Shown here one piece after another: positions 22,635-33,220 of a stretch of 64,000 bases of DNA. Origin of the DNA: Physcomitrium patens. Lineage: Eukaryota > Streptophyta > Bryopsida > Funariales > Funariaceae. Numbering within the stretch: position 1 is the stretch's first letter; every line of letters begins with the position of its first letter. Below the pieces are notes generated by a model. It made no database searches. It saw only the letters and a program-made list of their open reading frames with translations, and had not been told where the DNA came from. The stretch covers positions 9,637,190 to 9,701,189 of the forward strand of contig NC_037256.1 in assembly GCF_000002425.4 (NCBI RefSeq), read 5' to 3'. The translations under genes were made by a program, and so were the position numbers.

Positions 22635-24283
22635 TCAGGACGAGCTCACGATGAGTGCCTCGATGATCTCAAAATGCATCTGCATGCTAGCCTTACGGTG
22701 GGAGAAGTACAAGGTCTCCGCAACGCGCAGTTTGGCAGCTGTGCCGTGCCGGGATGCAGCATCCTGCAGGATTTCTCTGCATGTGTTCTTCTCGTTTGCA
22801 ACCCAGCGTCGCCCAAGGTCACACCACTGTCTCGGGGTGCCGTGAAACGCCACCAGAAGACCTCCCTCACGTGCTCGGGATGCTCTTGCAAGGCCCTCCA
22901 GCACATGGGCGTCAGTTTGGTATGCACCTGGACAGTTCAAGCCCACGTCTACGTAGTGGACCTCGGCAACACCTCGAAGGAAATCCTCCACTGTTGCAGG
23001 AAAGAGAGCCGACCCGCTTAACACATCCTTCACCTTCTCATCAGGAGAGTCCATGGTCCTCAAAGAGCCCTGCAAGAGGTGGTCATGAGTTATTAGCTGA
23101 ACACAATCGGGGAATGTGGAAACATTCACGTGCTACCATTCATCCCCTCGATTATTGTAAGCCCAGTTCTTCAAATACTCTCAACATCGTGAGGCGGTCA
23201 ACTTCTCACCTCAATCTTAGCAGGTTTTCCAGAGGAAACCTTCGAAACATTGCGATTAAGCCAGCTTTTCTTGTTGAATATTTTGCCCTCCTCCACTAAG
23301 TCTTCAAAATGCGTCAATTCCGCTAGCAGCTGGTTGAGCACCACGCCGCCCTTGCTGAAGCCGAACACGGATGTCTGGGGGCATTTCTTCATCCTCGGAG
23401 ACAGGTTTGCCACGGGTGGAGTGGCAAACCCATGGCCACATAGGAATGTTCCGTTAACTATGTCAGTTTCGGATTGCTTCCCAACTGCCACTCGCTCTCG
23501 CTGACCTGCCAGGCTCTCCGTGCCCAGTTTCGTGTTCACCTGAACATATGAAGGTCCACTCTTGAGGAAAGGGATTTAGCCAACAGGAAGTGCTCTCAAC
23601 ACGGCAACTCAATTAATTGAACACTAGACAGACTCTCCTACGTTGAAACTAATTTTGGTATCCTTCAATCTTAACCTTCCGATACCTTCTGTCCAAAATC
23701 TACTAAAATGTTGAGCTAAAATTCTTTGATGGTCTAAGGTGTAGACCCACCCTCACAGAAAGCAGCAAAATGCTTTGGGTTCCCTGGACATGAAGTATAC
23801 TCGCATGTAAGTGATTAACACTAAAATCATTTGAGAGATGAGACATCAACCTAGTTTTTACGGAACTAGTGTTCCCTACCATTGTTGCTACATTGTGAAT
23901 ATCAGTTATACCATGGTAGATTCACCGGAACCCGAAAGAAGTTAGACCTGAGCTAGGCAGTTCTGGAGGATAGAGAGCGTCGCACGAGCTGCCGGCAACT
24001 CCTTCGGTTCATATCCCTTTGGTTCCCCTTTGGCTGTGAGGGACGGCAAGAGGTTTTCATAGCAAGCAGAGGAGCTTCTGTAATGAGAAGGCTCGATGAT
24101 CCAAGCGTTGATGGAAGGGCCAAGCTTAGACACCAAGATTGAAGCGATGTTCTTCGGTTGGGAGAGTCGCTCAATTTCTGAATTTCCTGTTCCTGATACC
24201 CGATCGCCCACATAGAATACCACGTTCCTTGAGGGCGACTGCTTTCTAACACGACAACCACACACAGAAACCCTATTCAGCAT
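22635..24283 (-). CDS. C2orf69/UPF0565-family alpha/beta-hydrolase-like protein, three exons
   Basis: I recognise this from its resemblance to human C2orf69 (UPF0565), a mitochondrial alpha/beta-hydrolase-like protein whose reaction is not established. Exon 1 is 24283-23948: it starts MLNRVSV, has the VVFYVGD strand and a conserved W-I-EPSHY...CYENL segment. Exon 2 is 23539-23210: it has the nucleophile-elbow motif VFGFSKGGVVLNQ, where Ser is the likely nucleophile. Exon 3 is 23069-22635: HYVDVGLNCPGAYQTD, VAFHGTPRQWCD and RRWVANE, the distal conserved blocks. The introns are 23947-23540 and 23209-23070, both GT-AG and both phase 0. The spliced product is about 366 residues, against about 385 in human. 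No break is seen, so it is probably functional. The exact start is less sure because the N-terminus is poorly conserved. Confidence 0.85.
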
Positions 24284-25010
24284 TTGGCAAACGGTATCGC
24301 GAGTAAACTTAGTTTCCAGACAGGATGTTTAGGATTTGAACCACACAAGGCCTCTGGGTAATCCTAATTAATTCTGTTCACTGTAGAAGAACGAAACGAT
24401 CGGAGAGAAGACGGACAATAAATGAAGAATTCAGCAACCTTCGAAACTAAACGAGCTGTAATTCTAACTAAGATCTCTAAAGAAGTTTACAATCTCCCAC
24501 AATTGTATTGAACACGTCAGGAAGACCCAATTCGCAAGTTTGGGTGTATCACAATTCAGAAAGAGTTGAAATGGAGCAGATTGGGGCAAGTATGGGAGCC
24601 ACCGCTGTAATCCTGAACAGGCGAGCCAGGGATCTTACTCTCGACATAATGAAATAGCTATCGACACGATCTGCACGAAGAAAAAGAAAGGGTGGGAAGG
24701 AAGAGGAATGGTAGAGTCAAAGAGGGCATCACCAGAAGAGTCCCAGTTGACGGTGAGTAGCATAGAGACGCCGTCACGCGCGTGTGGCTATTGGAGCCAC
24801 TGCAACAGACTTGTAGCACGCCTTCCCATCTCCCCTCTGCCATAGCAGCACCAAAAGAAAACAACAAATCTCCTCTCGACAACAAGTATCACCTGTTCCT
24901 CGCCGCAGCCTCTAACCAAGCGCAACAAATAATCATGCCCAATTCCCCAACAGCATTAGACTCCCCCTACCAATTTCATCTTCAAACTCTCACTCACAGC
25001 TCATCCTTCA
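24284..25010 (-). promoter_or_regulatory. Upstream region of the UPF0565 gene
   Basis: GC-moderate DNA directly upstream of the start codon. It probably contains the promoter and leader. Short frames on both strands are low-complexity and are not supported as genes. Confidence 0.4.
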
Positions 25011-25049
25011 CTAAGCAAAATATACATGTAAAGATAGCTCCTCCAACAA

Positions 25050-25071
25050 CCCCCCCCCCCCCCCCCCCCCC
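25050..25071. repeat. C22 homopolymer tract
   Basis: 22 consecutive C on the plus strand. Long C/G runs are prone to length error in sequencing and can form i-motif or G-quadruplex structures. Confidence 0.9.
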
Positions 25072-25289
25072 TCACACTTCAACCCAACGACTGACCAGAA
25101 AAGAAAACCAAGACTCAGAAACGAGGAATGAGATTGAGATTGTGGTGTGATACGATACGAAACACCTGACCCCCACCAGTCATCTGCATGACATGGGGCC
25201 CTCGTTGCAACTGATTGCAGGCCAGGAGCGACAATGTGGACAAGCACCCAGCACACAAAATAGGGGCCCTGTGTGGATAAGGCTATGAC

Positions 25290-25335
25290 GACTGCTACCA
25301 CTGCTACTACTACTATTACTACTATTACGACTTTG
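25290..25335. repeat. (ACT/ATT)n trinucleotide repeat
   Basis: Imperfect trinucleotide repeat of CTACCACTGCTACTACTACT type. Its reading frames give runs of Thr or Val, not a real protein. Confidence 0.75.
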
Positions 25336-25459
25336 GGATGCTGCTCATGCGCACAAATAAGAAATAACAAGCAGCAGAAGGCAAACTCCTCTCAATCTTA
25401 CTCGCAATCCCCACCCCTACTCCACCTCGGCCTTCCTCTTCAAACAACCATTCAGAACC

Positions 25460-25495
25460 ACACTCTCTCACTCTCTCACTCACTCTCTAAAACTC
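25460..25495. repeat. (CTCTCA)n low-complexity repeat
   Basis: Repeats of CACTCTCT/CACTCACT type, a plant-typical pyrimidine-rich patch often found in 5' regions. Confidence 0.65.
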
Positions 25496-25681
25496 AAGCA
25501 CACAATGAAACATGAACAGGCGAGAGACAATGAATGAATGGGATGGAGATGCGACTATGGCAGGCAGGATTTATGCGTCCAGAGGACGACAATAAAGCAC
25601 GGCAGGCTTTGTAGCCGAAAAGTGCCCCCCCTCTCCCCTTCCTTTTGGCCCCCCCTACCCCTAAGAAGCGGCATTATCACC

Positions 25682-25700
25682 ATGTCTGTCTGTCTGTCTG
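25682..25700. repeat. (GTCT)n tetranucleotide repeat
   Basis: About four to five consecutive GTCT units. Confidence 0.8.
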
Positions 25701-25934
25701 CCCGCAAGTTCCGATGAGCGCACAGATTCGGCGCCCGCCCCCAGGATCGGCACTTACTCACAAACTCACTCCCTCCTCACAAGCAAGCGAGCATGCCACT
25801 CTCTTCCTCATCTAAACCCAATTAAACAATATCCAATTAAACAACACCTAAATCTATTATGAACCTCGCCCCCCTCGTCGGAGGTCGGAGGGCGCTCCAC
25901 GTCTACACCCCTCCCCCACCCGCCCCTCGCCCGA

Positions 25935-26115
25935 GACGATGATCATGATTCATCCTCGTCGTCGTTATCGTCGGTCGTCGCTGACGTCGGGTATCTATCG
26001 TCAGTACTGTCCGACGTCATCGACAGATGAGGTCGGTCGTCAGTAGTGCCTGACCTAGTCGCTGACGTCGGGCATCGGTCCTGGTGCTTCGGTCGGTCGT
26101 CGACGTCGACGGAGG
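25935..26115. repeat. CpG-dense imperfect tandem repeat with TGACGTCG cores
   Basis: GTCGCTGACGTCGGGTATC near 25976 and GTCGCTGACGTCGGGCATC near 26059 are near-identical and embedded in CGGTCGTC repeats. TGACGTCA-like palindromes are typical targets of plant bZIP (as-1/CRE-type) factors. The density of CpG in an otherwise AT-rich window suggests an unmethylated regulatory island. Confidence 0.5.
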
Positions 26116-26260
26116 AAGGGAGGGGAGGGATGGCTGGCACCCACCCGCGGAGATGGGTTGGCATTCATCCGTTCACATCCAAAGTTCGTTCGTCCGTCCG
26201 TCGTCCTGAATTCCAAACCCTGTGGAAGAATGCAGCTTCTTGGCAATTCCTATAGAGACA

Positions 26261-26640
26261 CACTCACTATTATATTATTATCCTGCCGTCGCTTCTCCGT
26301 AGCTCACAATTCTACGCATCCACTTTTTTACTTTTTGCCTCCTTTTCGGGTTTTATTTTTAGGATTTCTCTGTCAAGACTCGTTCAACAACAGCAGCACA
26401 CCTCCTTTTTCTGGATGTTTGCCTGCAGGACCTTTGCCCTAAATGTGTTACTTTTGGGAGTTTTGAATTCTTTTTATTTCGGAGAAAGCACACCTCCTTT
26501 TTCGGGGTGATGAGTATTTTATGTGCATCCTCCAACCAAGGATTCCTTTTTTTGATCCCACATCAAACCATAGTATATTAATTCCGACCTGGATTACCTT
26601 AAAATGTATGCCTTGCCAGTTCTCATGTATTGTGTCTGAC
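26261..26640. other. Transition region without a supported gene
   Basis: Composition drops from GC-rich to moderate. CACACCTCCTTTTTC occurs twice, about 92 bp apart, near 26397 and 26489. Nothing else is recognisable. Confidence 0.4.
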
Positions 26641-26659
26641 ATTGCAAGTACTCTGGGGA

Positions 26660-27064
26660 AAGTGCTAGTTGGGGACCATAAAACCTTGTGTGGCCCTTGA
26701 TAAAAATTTGGAGTGGAACACAGAGATCAAAGTCAAAGATCAACACACTAAGAAATTAACAATCACATTAGTGGGCTATGCCCATCTTTCAATCAGATGC
26801 AGATTATGTTTAGATGTGCAGCATAAGGTTACAAACTGCACCCATTGGCTTGGAGCAAATACACATAAGCTCTCACTAAACTGGTCATTGAACAAAAGCA
26901 GAGTCCACTACAACATAGGTCAGACAGTCATCATGCAACACACAGAGTACAACTCAACAATCCCCAAAACAAGTATTGATGCTAATGGCTTCATGTTAGT
27001 TACAAGAAGTTACAAGGGAAAAGCCAGAGCTCTACCACAGAATACTAACCCTTCTGACCCTTGA
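26660..27064 (+). pseudogene. LINE ORF1-like zinc-knuckle protein, fragment
   Basis: An open frame of about 130 codons. In its middle is CRLCLDVQHKVTNC, spaced as a CX2CX4HX4C zinc knuckle, and later DANGFMLVTRSYKGKA, like the C-terminal part of plant LINE ORF1 (Gag-like) proteins. Such proteins bind element RNA. The N-terminal RNA-recognition or DUF4283-like part is not visible upstream in frame, and no RT follows at once, so it is a remnant. I am inferring the family from the motif and the surrounding style, without alignment. Confidence 0.55.
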
Positions 27065-27480
27065 CAGCAAATTATGGCCCAGCCTCAAAGCCATCAGAGG
27101 CACTTTGGTAGCCCTTCATTCTAGTACAACCACCATAATTCCAAAGGGAGTATGGTGGAGTTACCGCCTCCACTACTACACACACCCTTCAAAGGAATTC
27201 ATCTACTACTCAAACCAAAGTCACTACTCCTAATCTATATGGTAACACATCTACTTATATATATTCTACTCCTATAGTGCACAATGGCCCAAATCGATCC
27301 TCAGCTCTCAAATTGCCTTGCAGCTCCCTTCCAATAGAGCTCCATCTTGAGTCCATAGCAAACAATCCCACAACTATACATACAAATGGCATCAATGAAC
27401 CACCTATGCATTGCAATGTCATCCTAGCAATCCAACCTTTGGCTATAATTGCAATTGCATACCTTCATGCTAATTGATCC
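27065..27480 (+). other. Possible continuation of the LINE remnant
   Basis: Moderate composition and a 66-codon frame (27277-27477) without recognisable motifs. It ends where A/T-rich DNA begins. Confidence 0.3.
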
Positions 27481-28337
27481 ATGGACTACCAAAGAGTAAA
27501 TTACGTCCATTTGATGTCATAGACATACATATTGATTCTAATATTTACCTATATGATTAAATAGAAATAGATAAAAATAGACTTATATGAATAACTAAAT
27601 TAATCCACTTAGATATTTAGTATAAAAATATATTTATTGTACTTAAAATCACAAATTTTGTGAGTTAGTAATAGAATTTCAAGAAAAAATAAAAAAATAG
27701 ATTGCCAATAGTTGATGTGCAACCTATGATAGAGTTTAGTAAGAAAAATTCTACAAAGAATATATGTTATTAGTTAGCTAATATTAGATGAAGGACCAAA
27801 GGAATTAGTCTTGATAAAAAAAAGGAAAAAAAATATTTTATTAATATTTCTTAAAATACATATATATATATACATATATATATAAGTTTTATATTAAAAA
27901 AATATTAAAAAAATAAAAAAAAAGAAAAAATCAAAAAATAATAAGAAACAAAAAGAAGAATAGAGAATAGAAAGAAGAATAGAAAAGAAAAAAAAGAAAA
28001 AGAAAGAGGAGAAGGAAAAGCAATCATGATAGAAGAAGAAAAGAAGGACAAAAAAAAAGACAAAAAGAAACAAAAAAGAAAAAGGAAAAATAAATAAAAA
28101 AATAAAAGATGATCAAGAAGGCGAGAAACTACCCTTGAATGGCGGCAGCTTCTTTGTCAATAGGAGTCCAAGCTATCCCAAATCTTTTTTTTTTTTTTTT
28201 TTTTTTTTTTTTCCTCTCTTTATTTTTTGGTATTAAAGATTTAAGCTTCAATTGATCTAAATTTCCTTTTGGAGCATGTTCTCTTCCAAGTGTGCATAAT
28301 ATGTGTAGCAATGCTATGGTTTTTTTTCTTTCTCCTA
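27481..28337. other. A-rich spacer with purine run and T28 tract
   Basis: Includes a long A/G-rich stretch (about 27870-28120) and a run of 28 T at 28185-28212. No gene is seen. A-rich DNA here may include old poly(A) tails of retroposed sequences. Confidence 0.5.
28185..28212. repeat. T28 homopolymer
   Basis: 28 consecutive T, equal to a poly(A) tract on the minus strand; it could be the tail of an old minus-strand retroposon. Confidence 0.9.
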
Positions 28338-28353
28338 TGTCATATATATATAT

Positions 28354-28410
<57 letters not shown>

Positions 28411-28616
28411 TATTCTAGTAAATACCTATATGATTAGATAGAAATAGATAAAAGTAAATAAAAGTAGGTTAATTTCAAAATACCTTCTAGAAAAGCTTTA
28501 TAGAAGCTTCATAGATGTTGCTTTGATTTTATATATGTTTGTAATTGATTGGAAGATTAAAAACTTGGACAAAAAATTAATTATGTGTTGGTAGCTTTGG
28601 AAACAAGCTAACTATG
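28338..28616 (+). repeat. Element 3 5' LTR, first part
   Basis: Begins TGTCATATATA and includes a (TA)n expansion, then TAAATACCTATATGATTAGATAG, matching the 3' LTR at 45125 onwards. It is cut at CTATG by element 2. Confidence 0.8.
28343..28408. repeat. (TA)n expansion inside an LTR
   Basis: About 66 bases of almost pure TA, lying where the 3' LTR has only GGATATACATTGGTATATCC. The array has therefore grown within the LTR after insertion. Confidence 0.85.
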
Positions 28617-29168
28617 TGTCAAGGACAAAGACTCGATGAGGAAAAATATACACCAAAAGGCTATCTCGATATAATAAGTCAAAATATAAACAAGTAGGTA
28701 TATTAAAAGGAAACTGGAATGGCTATTGCCACAAGACAAGAAACTAAAGACTCTTGAACCTGGACTAGAAGCAAGAAAGGAGTTGACAAGAGTGAAGAAG
28801 CCTTCACTCTTGTCTCTATATATACTATCTAACTAGGGGCTACGTGGCGACGTTCTATAGGACCTCCAATATGTGTTGACTTTGTAGGACACATGCCTTG
28901 ACTTACAAGGCAAGTTTTTCTACGTGTGGGCCACATAGTTAGCTTGATCTTCAAGCTAACAACATGTGTGGCACATGGCCAACTTGTTGACCACGTTTCT
29001 AATCCAAAAAGTCAATTAAAGATACCTATGAAGTCAAAGCAGCATCTAGGAAGTTTCTAGGAAGCTTCTATATTAAATATTATACAATTAACTTACTTTT
29101 ATCTACTTTTACTTACTTCTACCTATTTCTATATGTAATTATTAGCTTACATGATTATGGCCGTGACA
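28617..29168 (-). repeat. Element 2 3' LTR
   Basis: 552 bp, with the family ends TGTCAAGG and CCGTGACA. Its palindrome beside the TATA box is extended to 13 bp, GACAAGAGTGAAG / CTTCACTCTTGTC. A polypurine tract abuts it from 29169. Confidence 0.95.
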
Positions 29169-29209
29169 TTACCCCCCCTTCTAGAGACGAGTTCCACGAG
29201 GAGCGGTCA

Positions 29210-29632
29210 TCATATGTTGAGGAAATCTATGATGCGACGAATTGTATTTGCCACATACTCTGATCTCTGTTCTCTTCGAAGATGATTGATAGGGCCTCTC
29301 AACCATTGGTAGTGTCCCATACCAGGGCGGAAAGACCACCCAGTTATTTGATCATTATTGAGGCCTTCATAATTTCCTTCGAATAGAATATTCGGAACAC
29401 CATCAGGAGTTGTTCCTACCTCTAGCAAAATCACCAAACATCGGGAGTCCCTTCCCAAATCGTGATACCAAACGCGTTGTATCTCACCATCTGTTCGAGG
29501 AAGAACATGTCGTTCTTGAAGATCTTCATCTCGATTGCGTCGTCTTGAAGGTTGTGACAATCGTAATGTCTCATCCGGCAGGTCAGCAAACGAAGGTTCT
29601 TGAGTTGAATCTGCTGGTTGTTGGCTCTCCAT
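29210..29632 (-). CDS. Extra ORF downstream of pol (element 2 copy), intact
   Basis: 140 codons from ATG 29632 to TAG 29210, in the gap between the chromodomain and the polypurine tract; the pol stop is 94 nt upstream. The N-terminus is rich in Gln/Ser/Glu/Arg and hydrophilic. The middle has a RVWYHDLGRDSRCLVILLE strand-like segment. The end has PGMGHYQWLRG, LRREQRSEYVAN and TIRRIIDF. I recognise no domain, no membrane segment and no zinc-binding pattern. The frame survives in the other young copy except for one stop, and decayed versions are in the two old copies with third-position-type differences. That argues it was long maintained as coding. It may be expressed from a spliced or re-initiated mRNA. 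Confidence 0.75.
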   Translation of the reverse strand: MESQQPADSTQEPSFADLPDETLRLSQPSRRRNRDEDLQERHVLPRTDGEIQRVWYHDLGRDSRCLVILLEVGTTPDGVPNILFEGNYEGLNNDQITGWSFRPGMGHYQWLRGPINHLRREQRSEYVANTIRRIIDFLNI

Positions 29633-29726
29633 CTAATTAGCGTCACAAATGCAAAGAAGTTACAAACAAAGATAGGAAATTGAATGTTATCTTGCCTCAA
29701 TCTTGTCTCTTTTATAAGAGAGATTT

Positions 29727-30467
29727 TCATCTTGGTTTTGATGGATGTCGTTGATGAAAAACTTTGACTTTAGTTGATGCATTTGCTAGATTCCTGGATG
29801 GCTCCCATGTGCGTTCACTAATATCATATCCGCGCCAATGAACAAGATATTCCAGCTTATTTCGGCGCCGCCTTGAGTCTAATATCTCTTCCACCTCAAA
29901 TTCTTCATTATTATCTACTTCTATAGGAGGCGGTGGCATTTGTCTTCTTCCTTGTATATCCACTGTCTTATATGGTTCAAGAAGAGATACATGGAATACA
30001 TGATGGATCTTCATTGACTCCGGTAGATGTAACCGATATGCAACTGGGTTGATCTGTTCAGAAACAGAAAAGGGGCCAAGCCTACGATAGTCCAACTTGT
30101 CACAAGGTCGAGTAGTCTTGATATTGCGACGAAGTAGCCATACCTTATCACCCACGTTGATTTGTGGTTGCTCCTTACGATATAGATCTGCGTTTATCTT
30201 TTGTCGTTCTTGAGCTTCCTTCAATTGTGTCTTCATTATTGCATGTAACTCTGACAACCGATTTGCCATATCTTCTGCTGCAGGATTATCAACTTTTGAA
30301 AAATCAAAAGTATCAAGTCGTGGATGATAGCCATAATTGGCAAAGAAAGGTGTTTGTTGCGTGGAAGAATGTACCGTATTATTATAAGCAAACTCTGCCA
30401 ATGGCAGAAGGGTTGTTCAATCATCTTGTTGGTAGTTGATAGTACACCTTAAATATTGCTCCAAGAC
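29727..30467 (-). pseudogene. Integrase C-terminus and chromodomain (element 2)
   Basis: Same arrangement as in element 1. The chromodomain core EVEEILDSR, YLVHWRGY and TWEPSRN is intact. Upstream, codon TGG has become TGA at 30421-30423. The frame is cut from the integrase core by TAA 30468-30470, the stop shared with element 1. Targeting of the integrase would be lost unless these stops are read through. Confidence 0.9.
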
Positions 30468-32828
30468 TTAGTTTACGCGCTCTGTTTGTCCATCAGTTTG
30501 AGGATGGAAAGCCGAAGATAGCTTTATGTCCACTTTTAAAATCTTGAAAATGGTCCTCCAAAATCTTGACACAAATTGAGTTCCCCTATCCGATATGATA
30601 TCTTTAGGTAATCCATGATAGCGATAGATATTATCAATGAAAAGCTTAGCTGTTTCTTCACCTGTGATAGATTTTGTACATGGCACAAAATGTGCCATCT
30701 TGGTGAAACGATCTACTATTACAAATATAGAATCATAAGATCTTGAGTTTGGAAGATCTGTGATGAAATCCATAGAAACAGAAGACCATGGTTGTTCTGA
30801 TATAGGTAATGGCTGAAGAAGTCCGTAAGGTCGATGACGAGGAATTTTTGATCTTGAACAAATATCACATGATTGTACAAAGTCTTTGACTGACTTCCAC
30901 ATTTGTGGCCACCAAAAATCTCTTGATATGAGTTCCAGAGTCTTATTATATCCAAAGTGTCCTGCTGCTGGAAAGTCATGACGTGCTTGAAGAACACGTA
31001 AACGTGCTTCTCCTTCTGGAACATATAGGCGTCCTTCAAAATATAATAGATTATTCTTGAACTCAAACTTAGAAGGATCATGAGACTTGGAAGAATTATT
31101 CTCGATATCATAAACAAGAGGGTCTGAGGACATACTGGACTGGATTTGCTTGAGAAAAGTTGAATCAACAGTCAATGTTGATTTCATTGCTCGGAGATGA
31201 AATTGCTCCGGTTTCAAGAGGACCGTTCTTTGTTGCTCAAAAGCTGCATCTCCTTCTTTTGGTGCAAAATAAGAACGTCTAGATAGGGCATCAGATAAAC
31301 CTTGTTGTTTTCCAAGCCGATAAGTGATAATGAACTCGAATCTTGACAAAGACATACTCCAACGAGCTTGACGACGATTCAACACGCGTGCTGACATGAA
31401 ATACTCGAGGTTCTTGTGATCTGTATATACAGTGACTGGACTAGAAGCGCCTTCTAGATAATGACGCCATTCTTGAAAGGAATCCACGATCGCAAGAAGT
31501 TCTTTATCGTGGATCTCATAATTGATCTCGGCTGCTGAGAATTTTCTTGAATGAAAAGCTATCGGATGAAGTTTGTCATCTGTTCCCATTTGTGATAAAA
31601 CTGCACCCAAGGCAAAATCTGATGCATCTGTTTCCATAAAAAATGCCTTGGAAAAGTCAACACGATATAAGACTAGTGCAGAGACAAACGATATCTTCAA
31701 GGCTTCAAATGCTGCTTCCGCTTCTTGATTCCAATGAAATTTATCTCTACTAGTCAAGCGTGTAAGTGGAACTGCAACTCGTGAGAAATCTTTGATGAAG
31801 ATCCAATAGTAATTGGCAAATCCCAAGAAACATTGGACATCTCTTACAGTCTTTGGAATCTTCCAATCCATGATTGTTTGGACTTTCTTAGAATCCATCA
31901 TGAGACCATCATTTGAAATGATGTATCCTAAAAAGTCAACTTGAGTAGTGTGAAATACACACTTTTCCATCTTGGCGTACAATCCTGCATCTCTAAGTTT
32001 TTGTAATACTTGACGAATATGTATTTCATGTTCTTCGACGTTCTTAGAATAGATCAGGATATCGTCTAGATAGCAGACGACAAAATTGTCTAAGAATTCA
32101 CGAAATACATCATTCATGAGATGTTGAAAAGCAGCTGGTGCATTCGTGAGTCCAAAGGGCATGACATTATATTCGAAATGTCCATACTTGGTTCGAAACG
32201 CAGTCTTCCATTCATCTCCTTCTTTGATCCGTACTAGATTATATGCTTCTCTTAGATCTATTTTTGTATAGATCTTAGCTTGATTCAACTGGTCAAGGAG
32301 TCTTGATATCAAAGGTAATGGATACCTGTTCTTGATTGTGATCTTGTTGAGTCCTCGATAGTCAACACACATTCGTAAAGATCCATCTTTTTTCTTTATG
32401 AATAGAATTGGAGCTCCTGCTGGAGATTTTGAATGGCGTATGAAATTCTTCGCTAAATTCTCGTCAATATATGTCTTGAGTTCAGCCATCTCATCTTGCG
32501 ATAAACTGTAAATTGGTCCAAATGGTGGCTGAGTTCCTTCCTTGAGATCGATTGAACAATCGTATGGGCGATGCTCAGGAAGAATATCTGCATTCTTTTT
32601 CTCAAAAACATCTTGATAATCCTGATATTGACTTGGAATGCCACTTGAAGTCTTTACGCTTTCAGAAATAGGTGTAGTATAAATAGCAAAAGTTGATCCT
32701 TCTTTTGCTGCGTGTATAAATGCTTTTGTACCTATAAGTGCGGGTTTTACTATACTAGACTCATGGTTTTTTACTTGATTAATAGAACTGTTACTAATGC
32801 TCTGAGGAAAATCAAGTTTACGAGAAAT
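30468..32828 (-). pseudogene. RT, RNase H and integrase core (element 2)
   Basis: A long open frame of about 780 codons, 673 of them after the first Met at 32489. It includes RT with [11 protein letters not shown] and YLDDILIYS, RNase H with [14 protein letters not shown] and VYTDHKNLEYF, and the complete integrase H-H-C-C and DDE domains. Unlike element 1 there is no stop between RT and RNase H. It ends at TAA 30468-30470 just after the catalytic Glu region. Upstream it is separated from protease by TAG at 32829-32831, which replaces a Trp codon. This is the best preserved pol core in the window. Confidence 0.93.
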
Positions 32829-33215
32829 CTAATCTATTTGAGGATTATACTTTTCTAACCATGATAAGCCTAAAATTACTGGATTAGAGGGAGATCTAAT
32901 TATATTAAAAATTACGCAACTACTATGACCATTTATTACTACATCTACAGGAAGTGTTTCGTGAGTTACATCTCCAGAAGACAACGAACGACCATCTATG
33001 ACTTCTACGTGTACAGGTTTAGTTTTTTGTATTAATGATATTCTATGACATCTAGCAAATTCTTCATCTAAAAAACAAGCTGAGGCTCCTGAATCTATCA
33101 AGGCAGAGGCTTTGTAATTATTAGGTCCTAAACGCACATCTATTATAAAACAAGGAGATGGTTCTGAGGAGAGGATAGGACCTTCATTAGAAGTTGTACA
33201 AGATTCCAGCCGCAC
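32829..33215 (-). pseudogene. Aspartic protease, divergent subfamily (element 2, inner)
   Basis: About 128 codons with the DSG box in ALIDSGASACFLD and GLSWLEKYNP near the end. It differs clearly from the protease of element 1 and of 34981-35582, for example around EEFARCHRIS, so it belongs to the same diverged module as the inner gag and LTR. It ends at a TAG where the relatives have Trp. Its frame is -1 relative to the preceding gag. Confidence 0.85.
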
Positions 33216-33220
33216 GGTCC

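Larger units (their letters stand above)
25072..26260. other. GC-rich, repeat-rich region without a supported gene
   Basis: Short frames on both strands are repeat-derived. It may be the far promoter of the UPF0565 gene or a promoter of an unseen non-coding transcript. Confidence 0.4.

Noticed and set aside
22754..23299. 181-codon plus-strand frame across the UPF0565 exons
   Set aside because: It crosses two exons and an intron of the minus-strand gene and shows no family motif.
25011..25370. 119-codon frame with a Val/Ile run like a membrane anchor
   Set aside because: The run is the translation of the ACT/ATT trinucleotide repeat, followed by a poly-Gly stretch from the C22 tract.
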